The notes below the pieces were generated by a model that did no database searches, had not been told where the DNA came from, and saw only the letters and a program-made list of their open reading frames with translations. Shown here one piece after another: positions 47,736 to 58,760 of a stretch of DNA of 64,000 nucleotides. Both the position numbers and the translations under genes were made by a program. Source of the DNA: Isoetes taiwanensis (Eukaryota > Streptophyta > Lycopodiopsida > Isoetales > Isoetaceae); the NCBI GenBank assembly GCA_021234155.1, contig JAJEKV010000148.1, forward strand, positions 560,710 to 624,709, given 5' to 3'. Each line of letters starts with the position of its first letter. The first letter of the stretch is position 1.

Positions 47736-48185
47736 GCCCAGCGTTGCTGGGCGTAAGTTGAGAGCCTATAAATATTTTTGGGCCACAATGAGGAAAACAT
47801 GTCCAAACTATGCCTCTTTGTTATTTTTGTAATGGTTGTGTGTGTATGTACAGTGGGGCGCTCTGTGATATTTTATGTTATTAATTTAAATAGAAAATTG
47901 CCCACCGTTGGTGGGCTTTCTATGTGATTGTATATGAAATTCAGAAGAAAGAAATTCAGAAAAGTAGGGATTACTGTTGAGAACTGCCTCGCCCTAAGAT
48001 GCATAGACAAAATTGGTTTTTGCTTTGATGTCTCGGATCGCTTGGCCGACTCTAGACTGCAAAGTGTGTCTATATAGAAAGAAAAAAGGGGAGGTTCTAG
48101 TAACCGGGAAGAAAATCGGGGATCTGGAGCACTGCTTGTAGTTTGCACTGCTTGTAATAGCGTTGCCCGGCGTTCTTTGGGCATA
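47736..48185 (-). repeat. Three stacked Helitron-type terminal hairpins
   Basis: Hairpins GCCCAGC-GTT-GCTGGGC (47736-47752), GCCCACC-GTT-GGTGGGC (47900-47916) and the imperfect GCCCGGCGTTCTTTGGGC (48165-48182). The first and third are followed by CATAAGTTG/CGTAAGTTG. Only the first is followed by a proper CTAG, and it is the active terminus. The others look like older 3' ends. Confidence 0.6.
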
Positions 48186-48189
48186 AGTT

Positions 48190-51100
48190 GTGGACCTGTA
48201 AATGTTAAGGCAACAGTGATATTGAGGTCTTGGCTCACCACTCATGCATTATCCTTTAATTCAGTGTCTAGCTTGCTTTCCAATTCATCACTCTCTCAGA
48301 AGCTTCCACATTTGTGTCCTTGGGCCTAGAACGACTTGATGCATTGGCAAGACTTCTTATTGTCTTCTATGTTTGTTGTCCAAGTATTAGAGGTCAGCAA
48401 AATGCATGTGCATCGAGAGGTGCCCTTGGATTGAGTCTAGACTTTTTTGATGAATTTCCATTGTTTTCTTCCTAAAAGCCCTTCCACTTCTTTAATTTGT
48501 TCCCCTTTTTTTTGGCTTATCTCTTGCATTTTCTCATGTTGTTAGATAGTGTTCTCCTCGCATCAACTCATGGTCGTAGGTTGATGTTTTGATTAGAAGG
48601 GAAAAAGGGCATAAATTTGGGCCGTTGACAAAGACATAACCTGATCCTCTGTCACTATAGCAAATAATATAAAATCTTAATGTTGATACTGTCTTTATTA
48701 ATATGCTCTTTGCTCCGTAATATATGGGCTTAAGCAACCTACCATTCTAGAGCTTTTCTTGGACTCACCCTTTAAGGGTTAAATGCCACTTTCTAATGAA
48801 TAACTTTTTTTATTGAGGCAACAGGACAATTTTAGCCGTTAATTATTCCTCAAGTAGTCAGCTTCTCTCACAATAATTTTAGTTGCTATTATGCCATATA
48901 CTTTTAGTTGTTATGCCCATGGATTTGAACCCTCGCTAATGTATTAATTCTTTTCACATTACTATAGAAAGCCAAGCTCCGCATAAAGTTGGGATGGTGG
49001 TTTTCCTTGGCCCCGCTTTTTCCCTATCATCATGGTTTTTAGGAGGCACACAAAAAGGTAACGCGGGCGCTTAGAACTTTAGCCCTCACATACAAACGCT
49101 TGTGCATATTTGATCTCAATGGTATGTTACTTTATGCCACATACCACTTTAAGGAAATGGACTTTTTCAAGAGCATTTGGATAATAGATTTTAAACCGGG
49201 ATGTCTCTCTACTTTCAACTGCACTGGTAGGCTTTTACCAACCACCACTTTGTTTCTGGCCCCAGGACTAAAATGGTCCCACTCCAATGGTTTCCATTAA
49301 TTTCTATATTACAACAAACATACTTTGTACAATTAATTAAATTCACAATTCGTGGAGTGGGATAATAAGAGAAAATAGCTCATTGAAGGAAATGTACTGG
49401 CCAACGATAAAAGAAGATTATGTCCGTGCTAACACAGCTTTGAAATTACGAGGGATTTAGAGTAGCCAAAACTTACGCTCTTTGCCAACCCATATCCTTT
49501 GAAGATATATATGAGCTTTCAACACACCTAATGAAGGATAAATTAATGCAATTATTCTCTAAGCGCATCTCCATGCAAATGTATCGTGAAATGCAAATGG
49601 CACGTAAAATTGCAATGCAATTGAAGACCAAAATACATGGGTCTTGCTTAACTCATGTACAGGATTCCAAATAGATACTAGGAAGCAGAAGTATCAAAGA
49701 CTTACACCTATGGGTACTAACTGCTACTAAAAATGTAGTGCTCAGACAATAGTTACAATTGCCTTTGGTTAGACAACCTCTAAGTTCCGGGCCACATTTT
49801 AAGCCTTTTTATGCATATTCAACATTTTGTACACTCCTATAATAAATTCTAACTCACATGAACTTTGTGGCCAATTTTGTAACAAATTCACTTACTTTAC
49901 ATGGACTATATGGACAAAGTTAGAAGGCATGCCAAATATGTTCCATTCTTGCAAAGGAGGCCAAACAAAACTTGCTTCCCGAATTTATCTACCGACTTTC
50001 ATGACAAATAATAATTGCCGAGTAGTTAAGAAGATAGAAGTAGTTCTCTTGGCAGCTTGAACAACCTGCATACACCCGCAGCCCCTTTATATTGAAAACT
50101 ATCCGAACATCTACAACCTACACCTTGCAACTAAACTCTAATTCATTTAAAAATCTTCGCCTTTATATTTGTTTTTTATTCTAGTATATGGTTCTTTACT
50201 ATGAACGGCCCCAACAAATGTATGAAGCTACAAATTTCTACATAAACATAAAAGTGAAATAACTCCTAAGACATTTTATATCGGATTGAGTGGATCTGCA
50301 ATTTCAGTTAGCAGCAGCGGTGCATCAAGAGCCCAAAAATATGGATGTTTTATATAGATCCGACATACTGGAATTTTACATTTTCATATAAAGTCAATGT
50401 AAAGAGAACTATGTCATCAAAACATATATGCATAGAACATAAAGCAAGCTTAACATCCGTAACTCGGGGATTTTAATGAGGAAGGGCGTATGTATTAAAA
50501 GGCACAATATATCACATAACCCCGATTTAACATGATAATAAAATCTTTATGATAACTCCACATTCCTCGACAACAATGTGAATAAAAAAGAAGCGTAAAA
50601 TGGTGTGTTCTAATGTATGATGTACCTTTTATTTCCATGCTTTCTGAGTAGATATCTAATTGTAAGCAAGAAGAATATGTTTGACCTGCATGTCGAAAAA
50701 CAAAGATGAGAAAACAAACTACGATAGAAGCAAAACAAAGTGCCGTAAGAAAACCTCTACGCTCTGCTTCAAATGATGTCAATAAATTCATATTGTAAAG
50801 GCAACCAACTAATTTACAAATAAATATGGCAATAAAACCAATCATATCGCCTATTTACCTTCCATCTCTTGGTCGCTTTGCACCAATCGCTAAGGTCTCA
50901 TATTGATTCCCAAAGACAACCATCTAGACTTCTAGGCGGAAATGTGGATGCGTGATGCGACAAAACCCAACGCCTATTCCAAATGTGGATGCTCGCTTGA
51001 TAAATGGTGCCCAAAGGAAACCAATCTAAATGTAAAAGTGGCGGTACCAACTCGTAAGCGGCCACAAAGTACATCCTCATAACCTCGCAAGACATAAGCA

Positions 51101-52320
51101 ATAAAAGCTTGACTAAGATTAATCGATATTCATATAAAACGCGCCTCAACAAAGATAAAAAAGAAGGGCATACCGCGATTAAGCAAAAACGACCGGAACG
51201 CCGCTATTTCTTAAGACTGGCGGAAGGTGGAAATAAAAGTGGAATTATCCCCGCCAAAATTGCCTCGTACTATGCGTGATGGGTCCGTTAATTTAAAGCA
51301 CAAGTGATCGTGCAAAGATTTCGAGGAGAAAACCACATTTGTCCGCACTTTCCAAGTTTTAGCATTCTAGCTCGTAAAGGTGGATGGACATTAAAATCAT
51401 ACGCGATAAAACAATAGGTGGGTAGCGGAAAAGATGCACATAAAGAGTAATAGGTTTGAAACAATGGTGGTAAATACGCTTATACCGTGTAAACCGCTAT
51501 TGACTATAGCAGACAAGAATCCAACAAATGCAATTCAAGCCTCTCGCTAAAAGCGCAAAGATTTCATTTAAAGAAGGCACATGCCTGTGGATTTACCCCC
51601 GCAAGAAGAATATCCACCTTTTGAGTTGTTAGCGAGAAAAATAGTGTTTGATATTCCATGTTTACCTCGCTGAAATTTCAACCGGTTTTAAACGAAATCT
51701 TTTAACGTGAGCTATTGTCGTAATTGGATGTTCATTGATTCTACCTCGCTTTCAAGAATTTCGCCGAAATGGAAGACTTAACATTCGCCGCTGATGGAAG
51801 CTCGCCGAAATCCTGTGATTTAATATCTGCCGCTGCCATTAACCCTAAATATTTGAACCGTCACTTCGTGGACTCTCTGCCATCAAGTATACCCATGGAA
51901 ATTCTTGATCTTACTTTGTTATATCGAATGCGTAGAATCTTAGCCCACTAAAACACAAGAATAGCGCCATCGATGCGTAATTCTATCCTTTCAATCCTAA
52001 AACCTCGGGCTTTGCAGATAAGCTTTCATCCCAGCTGAATCCGCATAAAATCATTAATGCCAAATCTACTATAAAACTTCTTTAAACTCTTCGACGGTCC
52101 AAATTCTTTTGATGCTCCTACTTCTGCTCAGAAAGAACGGACCGTTCCCGCCCGCCGAATCCAAATTTAAGATCAAATCGAGCCAAAATTTTAGGGTTTT
52201 GGCGTACCACATACACTAAAACTTTATAATAGCGATTCAGTGTCACCGGTCTACCGCCCTCTTTCTTTTTGTGCTCTTCGGCTCTACTGGCCCCACGTAC
52301 TGCCGGGTTTGGGCCCAACG
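48190..52320. other. HelB interior, no gene recognised
   Basis: AT-rich to about 50.9 kb, then richer in CG strings to 52.2 kb. A plus frame at 51769-51951 (60 codons, MEDLTFAADGSSPKSCDLIS start) looks codon-like but is unrecognised. Many CGC/GCG strings here may reflect miscalled CTG/CAG sites. Confidence 0.4.
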
Positions 52321-52324
52321 CATG

Positions 52325-54095
52325 TGCCCCATCCCCTATCTCTTCCCCTCTTTTCTCTCTCTCTCCTCTCTCCTCTCTTCCCCCCTCATCTCCCTTTTCT
52401 CTCTCTCTCTTTTTTCTTCTCTCATCCCTTAACGTGGTTCTCTCCTCTCTCTTCTTATGTCCTCTCTCCTTCTTTTCTCCCTCCTCCTGTCTCTTCTTTG
52501 TCTTTACCCTCCCTCTCCCCCTATCTCTCTCCCTCTCTCTCTCTATTTCTCCTCTCTATCTCCCTCTCATTTCTATTCTCTCTCTCTCCTCTCTTCTTTG
52601 TCTCTCCTCTCTCCTTGTTTCCTCTCCTCTCCTCTCTTCCATCCTTCTTCTCTCTTCTCTCCTCCCATGCTCCCTTCTCTATCTTTCTCTCTCCTCCTCA
52701 GATTTCTCTCTCTCTCTCTTCTCTCTCCCTCTTCCCTCTCTCTCTCTCTCCCTTCCTCTCCTCTCTCACTCATCTCTTCTTTCCCCTCTCTCTCTCCTCT
52801 TCTCTCTTCTCTCTCTCTCTCCCTCCTCCCTCTCCTCCCTCTCCTCTTTCTCTCTCCTCTCTCCTATCTCTCCTATCTCTCTCTCCTCTCTCTCTATTTC
52901 TCCCCTCTCTATCTCCTATCTCTCCCTCTCTCTATCTCCCATTTCATCTCCTATTTCTCTCCCTCTCTCTATTTCTCCCTCTCTCTACCTTCTCTCTCTC
53001 TTTTTCTATTTATCTCTCTCTATCCTCTTTTTCCCCCTCTCTCCTCTTCCTCTTCTTTCTCTCTTCTCTCTCCCTCTCTCTCTTCCTCTCTTTTCCTCCC
53101 TCTCCTCTATCTCCTCCTCTCTCCTCTTTCCTATCCTCTCCTCTCTCTCCCATCTCCTCCTCTCTCTCTCCTCCCTCTCTCCTCTCTCTCTCCCTCTCCT
53201 CCCTCCCTCTCCCTCTCTCCCATCTCTTTCCCTCTCTCTTTATTTCTCCCCTCTATCTCCTCCCATTCCTCTCTCTATCTCCCTATTTCTCCCTTCTATT
53301 TCTCCCCCTCTCTCTCTCTAATCTTTTCTCTCTCTTTCTATTTCTCTCTCTCTCCCTCTCCCTCTCTCTCCGTCCTCTCTCTCCCTCTCCTCTCCTCTCT
53401 CTCTCCTCTCCTCTCCTCCTCTCTCTCTCTCCCTCTCTCATTCTCTCCGACTTCTCTCCTCTATTTCCTCCCTCTCTCTCTATCTCCTCTCACTTATTCT
53501 CTTCTCTCTCTCCTCCCATGTTCCCTTCTCTCTCTCTATCTTTCTCTCCCCCATTTCTCTCTCTCTTTCTCTTCTCTCCTTCCCTCTCCTCTCTTTCTCT
53601 CTCCTCCTCTCCTCTCTCACTCCATCTCTCTCTTTCTTCCCCTCTCTCTCTCCCCCTCTCTTCCCCTCCCCCTCTCTCCTCTCCCTCCTCCTCCCTCTCT
53701 CCCCTCCCTCCTCTCCTCCTCCCTCCTCCTCTCTTCTCTCTCTCCTCTCCTCGCTCCTCCTCCTCCCATCCTCCTCCCTCTATTCTCCTCTATCCCGATC
53801 TCCTCTATCCCCATTTCCTCCCTCTCCCTCTATTCTCCCCTCTAATCTTTCTCTCTCTTTTTCATTTCTCTCTCCCTCCTCCCTCTCCCTCTCTCCTCTC
53901 TCTCCCTCCCTCTCTCTCCCATCTCTATTCTCCCCTCTCTATTCTATATCTCTCCTCCCTCGACCTCTATTCTATCTCCCATTTCTCTCCTCTATTTTCT
54001 CCCCTCTCTCTACCTTTCTCTTTTCTCTCCTCCCTCCTTCTCCCTCCTCTCTCTCTCTCCCTCTCCTCCTCCTCTCTTCTCTTCTATTTCCATTC
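52325..54095 (+). repeat. 1.8 kb polypyrimidine (CTCTCTCC) tract
   Basis: Almost pure C/T on the plus strand, with CT-dinucleotide and CTCC units and occasional TATCTC. All three plus frames are open for hundreds of codons (up to 622, serine/leucine/proline only) simply because no stop can form. These are not genes. In HelB orientation (minus) the tract is purine-rich. Confidence 0.95.
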
Positions 54096-54204
54096 TAGAA
54101 CATTCTAGAAGGTTCCAGGATCATCAAGGCTTTAATTCAATCCTCAAAGGAATTTCCATTGCCCCAAATTTTAACTTTTCAAGCATGGACTTCCTATTAT
54201 TTTA

Positions 54205-54300
54205 AGAAAACAACCGGCTTTGGTCTGTGGTAAGGGTAGGGGTTTGGGGGCAATGTCCGTGGTTCAAGTCCAGGAAACCAAAAATTTTGTCCACCAAACT
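54205..54300 (+). mobile_element. tRNA-like SINE head (RNA polymerase III B box)
   Basis: Contains TGGTCTGTGGTAAGGG (A-box-like) and, about 35 bp on, GGTTCAAGTCC, an exact B-box match, followed by AGGAAACC. The spacing suits a tRNA-derived SINE. A cloverleaf cannot be drawn and no clear 3' tail or duplication was found. It lies about 150 bp inside the HelB 5' end. Confidence 0.4.
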
Positions 54301-57300
54301 TTGGAGCTTTTGAGAGGCCATGTCCACGGACGATCTTGATCACGGGCCATCGCGGCGCCCTTATCCGTACCGATGGGGTGTGAAATACACTCACCACTCA
54401 CTCACCACGCACGCGACCTGACACTATTCTTTTTATAATATAGGAGGATAAAGGATTCTTTCAATTCAAAGAATGTCCGCTTGTGTTTTTCTTCATCCCT
54501 TGTGATGGTAGGATGTATAAGACTCGTATATGTATAAGAGATGCGGACTACATACCTTAGAATTTCTATTATTTGCTAAAAATTCCCTTCCTCGTCGTAC
54601 CATGTGAAATATAGCTGCGGTGAAGCAGCATGAGGGAGCCAAGATGAGGGCCAATGAGGGCGCCGGTACCCAATTCATCTTTGTAGCCTTGATAACCTCA
54701 AGAAGAGGAAGAGGTGCCTCGTTACTTTTATTGTGCCAATTTCTTAAATAAAATCTAATACACCGGTCCTTTTTCCGATTTTAAAATTCTCGATCCGCAC
54801 ATCATATCCGGAAAGACACTTCAATGATTGTGGTCCAACGTAAAAGCATTAGATTTCTATTGATCCTCAATATGGATATATTAAAGAGCATGATAACCTT
54901 TTGAAAGAATAGTTTTGTAAATTTGTTCTTGAAGTTTTGAGCACCAATGCATGTGCTCGCGAGGGCATTTGCAGTATTTTGGTCCGCAGCCCCCGTGTCT
55001 GTGATGGTATAATCTCGGTCCATTTTGCATGCATTTGTTGGCCACGTAATGACACAACATTTTGCTTGATCGATTCTTATATATTCTCACCAATTTAATA
55101 AACATTATAGCATTAAGCGCCTCATAAAATACTCTGTAATTTGTAGAAACATCAATCATGCTCGCTTTAATAAAGAAATACATTTTGTTTCCGTGTTGAA
55201 ATTGACTCGCCACCAGGAGGGTATCCCCGCTTAATGGATGCAATTGAAAGCCGCCAAATTTTGCCTCGAAGACAGGATTTTATAACATTTCCGCAAAGAA
55301 AAACCCACCAAGAACAAACAGAGAACAAACGATATACACCCTGGCCGTTCAATCAAGCACCGCCAATACAATACGTGATAAGCATACCTTGGCCGAGATG
55401 TAATTTGCTATTATGGGTTTTCCATATTATAATGGCATCGCCATGTCATACCTCGATAGTCCATCTTATGTTCCCGCTTTATTCCATTTTGGTCACCAAA
55501 TTTTAGAGTAGGATGGGTGTTCAAAAGAGCAAGATATATTAGAGCAGGATTGCCTCGGCAAAATTCGCTGGATGGCGTCAAGGTAACTTGATGCACCTGC
55601 GCATCGGGATCGCTTGCTGGCGAAGACTCGGGTTTGCGTGGAACCACGGATGCGGTCTATCGCAATGTATCGCTTTAAGATTACGATTTAAAATTAGGCA
55701 TAACCACCGTTGCGGCCATTACGCAAAAAAGGATTTGCCAAACACACAAGAAAACAGCTAACTAAGAAATGAACATGAAGAGAATGCATGTGGGAGGGTA
55801 GAATAGCTATATGGGACTAGCTTTTGAACACATAGAAAAAAGTATTAAACCGACACTATTCAATTTTTGACTTTCGACAATCGATATAAAGTTTCTACCT
55901 ATTTGCTTGGTATTTAATTATTTGACCTTATGTATGCAATAAAAGATATTGATCATGGTCAATCATAACTTCTGCGACACTAAATAGTTAACGCATATAG
56001 AAAGTTCTACAATTTGATATGAATATATTGTTTTGGTGGTGTTGTTCGATCTTGAATATAGTTAGTATATGACACATGAATATTCGGCGGTTCCATACAT
56101 GCTTTAAAAGGAAACCATTTAGATCGCATTTATAGCTCAATCCGCCAGATAACCATTTAGATCACACATATAACTCATGAAGAATCCGCTCACATAATTG
56201 TTTAACTCATCGCTAATCCGTTTTGATCGCGAATATACCGTAGTGATATTCCTCTCTAAGAATCCAAGCCGCCAAAAGGTAAGCGCAAAACCTTGAATAC
56301 AATCAAGGCATAAAACATCGCTGGAATTAAAATGCTTAATATTTAGCCTTAATGCGGTTCAAGCACGCACTTATGACATTGACATAAAATGCCACCTTAT
56401 ACGGCGGTACCCAAGCAATGCAACACACCTCACACAACACAAGAATCGCAAGGTTTGTTTTAAAGGTATAAGGCGGAGATAATCAGTCGCCCAAACAAGA
56501 TGTTTGGTCGTACCTAACAAAGAATGTTTCACCAGGCAATTTTATATGCTTAGTAGCTAATAAAGGTTTTGAGAGCCCTTTACGCACAACTTAAACTTGA
56601 GTAACAGTTATGACAAATCCAATGATAATTTCTCTATGGATTTGCTTTAATTATATTAGATTTATGAAAAGACCGAAGCGGTCATGCCAGCTTCGGTCAG
56701 ATCCGAATTATGTTTGAACGCCGGGCACCATTACTAGTATTCATCTTAAAGTTTTTCTTGTTGCACCATCCAAATCAAAGCATACTTCATGTCTTTGTGC
56801 CGTGACAAGTGCATCTTATGCTTATTAGACAAACAAACATCTCTATAAGGCAATACCTATTGTTTCCGCTAACATTCTTCAGAATGATTTATTATCTTGC
56901 TCGGTATTAGCTTTTGCTTGCTGAGGACCGTAGATTAATCTCACGCACAAAACCCGCCCGGTGCGATGACATTTTCTACTGTGTTTCCATCCCCGCGATC
57001 TCATTTCGGCTTCGGTTTCTTTAATTTCTCACTTCAAATGGCTTCTTCTTCATTCCAGATTCGAATATGGTCATCCCTGGTGAATCCGCCTCTAAAGGGC
57101 TTTGCTCGAATCACCAAACATCCCCTCGGTAATTTCCCTTCCCTTCTGTTTTCTATTCTTTGATATTTAGATCCTTAGATGTTAAATTGATGATTTAGCT
57201 GAATGAATATTGTCTCCTCAACAGTATGATACACCTTCAGATTTGTTTTTAAAGATCACCAAATGCAAAGTGCGAATTGAGATTGGGGTCATTCATATTC

Positions 57301-58362
57301 TTAGTAATCATTTAATTAAATGCCGCAGTCTTTCTTTAAGCCTATCGAAAAGTCTGACCGTTCTTCTATTATGGTGAAGTTTTGTCTTATTTTTAGCTTT
57401 TCGGCAAATTACAAAGGACTTTGCAGATATAATGTAGCATCTAGTTATGGATTGATTTGTACTGTAGTTAGTTTCGGCCGGCCATGCAATCCAATTTTGA
57501 GCGCATGGATGTTTCTATTTTATCCGTTCTAATATGGTTTGCCCAAAATATGGCAGACATTTTTATCCAGTTCTGGTATTTGTTCACGAAAAACAAAGTT
57601 GTTAATGTCGCCGCCACATAGCTTCGCTGGGATGCTTTTTAAAAGTCCGTTAAGTTTCTGAAAAACATAGGAGAGCTTCGCCAATGGATATTTGAATACG
57701 CTATAAAGCATGAAAATTATAATAATTCCGTTAATAATCGGCCAATATTTGAAAGCGATATTCCTTCTAAGCTTCGTCTGTCGAATGTCAGCTTTGTTCG
57801 GTTTCCAAATTACTTGCCGCGATTCAATAAAACAAGGGGCTAGCATCAAATTCTAGAAGGGTTTATACCACTTTCAGTATAGATCATTACGAAATTTATA
57901 TGTGCATTTTTCCACTCCACGACGGGAAATTGGGGATTACCGTCGAATAAGTCCTATACGAGGCAAAGTCCGACTAATGGCGATGAAAGCAATGGATAAA
58001 CAGCGTTGTTGATATGCTACTTCCGAAGGCGAAATTGGATCCGTTGGAACTTAAATTACGAATCTGCATTCAAGTATAGGGATTTCAAATACCAAATTTT
58101 CCCTTTGCCGCTTGAAATCTCATTCGTCGGATGTACTCTCTTTATTAAAAAAGGAAACTGGTGGAAACCAACGCAATACAAAATCTATATTTTTTCATCA
58201 CCGAAATACCTAATCCCCATTCTCGCATTACTGCATATGAAGAGACAAGGCCAGCGCCATGGTGTGTATATTTGTGTGGCCTCTAACTTTAATGTCAACA
58301 AGAAACCCTTTCTAACGATGATAAAACATTTATTAAATTTAATCCATGCACCAATGCATTAG

Positions 58363-58760
58363 TTTTCATGATGAATGGGATTTGAACACCGCCAATTCAA
58401 CGCGACCATATACTAAGCGATGAATGGACGAGTTTAAAGGGTAAATAATAGGAACTCACTAAAGTTACGTGATTCCGGTATTTGCCGAAAGTTCCAAATT
58501 TCATTTTTGGGAAGCTTATAAATTACGGGAAATTTTCGATAAAACAGCTGCCAAACTTTGAATTGAAGGTTCCCGAAGATATTTGGGTAAAAATCTCCCC
58601 GCGGCTTTAAAGTCATTTGAAGTTTTTGGATGCAAAGCTTTTAAAGCTGGTGTCATCAAACTCTAAAGTTGGGAGTCGCCAAAATATACAGAAGCTACCG
58701 CAGCGAATGTAGTGCTACGACATTCGGTTTGATCTGAGACTGAAACTAATAATTGAATAT
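58363..58760 (+). pseudogene. Ty1/copia integrase, 3' part after HelD2
   Basis: Continues the copia frame cut at 38336. The first bases give the FHDEW-type follow-on to the FED motif. Then, with shifts, come LKVPEDIW and LKSFEVFGCKAF, matching the conserved integrase C-terminal segment of copia elements (VFGCKAF). Homology fades after about 58760, and no reverse transcriptase was found. Confidence 0.75.

Larger units (their letters stand above)
47725..54455 (-). mobile_element. Helitron HelB, nested in HelA2
   Basis: On the minus strand it starts TCC at 54455 (an AT-rich start with TATATTATAAAAAG). It ends with hairpin GCCCAGCAACGCTGGGC (47736-47752), ACCGTTA and CTAG at 47725. Host A47724 and T54456 correspond to adjacent A2019 and T2020 in HelA1, so the empty site is present in this window. 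It is 6.7 kb long. It contains a 1.8 kb pyrimidine tract and a SINE-like segment. No Rep/helicase frame was seen. Confidence 0.88.
46524..56737 (+). mobile_element. Helitron HelA2, split by HelB
   Basis: The 5' TC lies at 46524 after host A46523. CTAG lies at 56734-56737 before host T56738. Own sequence 46524-47724 plus 54456-56737 totals about 3.48 kb and aligns with HelA1 (609-4302). Its host is HelD2. HelD1 shows the empty site, an uninterrupted AT run near 16605-16620. The terminal hairpin is damaged (only CGCCGGGCACC is left), perhaps by sequencing error. Confidence 0.88.
38337..58362 (+). mobile_element. Helitron HelD2, containing three nested elements
   Basis: The 5' end TCTTATATTATAATG lies at 38337, after host A38336. 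The 3' end is degenerate (GCACCAATGCATTAG at 58362), followed by host T58363. Own sequence is 38337-39048, 46213-46523 and 56738-58362 (about 2.65 kb), collinear with HelD1 on the other strand. Insertions are the CACTA-type element 39049-46209 and HelA2 46524-56737. Rejoining the flanks restores the copia integrase across the A|T site, which confirms that these distant ends belong to one insertion. Confidence 0.85.

Noticed and set aside
52240-54108. 622-codon plus-strand frame and its overlapping 462- and 350-codon companions
   Set aside because: Pure C/T simple sequence cannot form stop codons on this strand; the translations are only Ser/Leu/Pro/Phe runs.
54456-56737. Short frames repeated between 2315-2889 and 54802-55352
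   Set aside because: They are shared because both are HelA sequence; frames differ between copies and lack coding signs.
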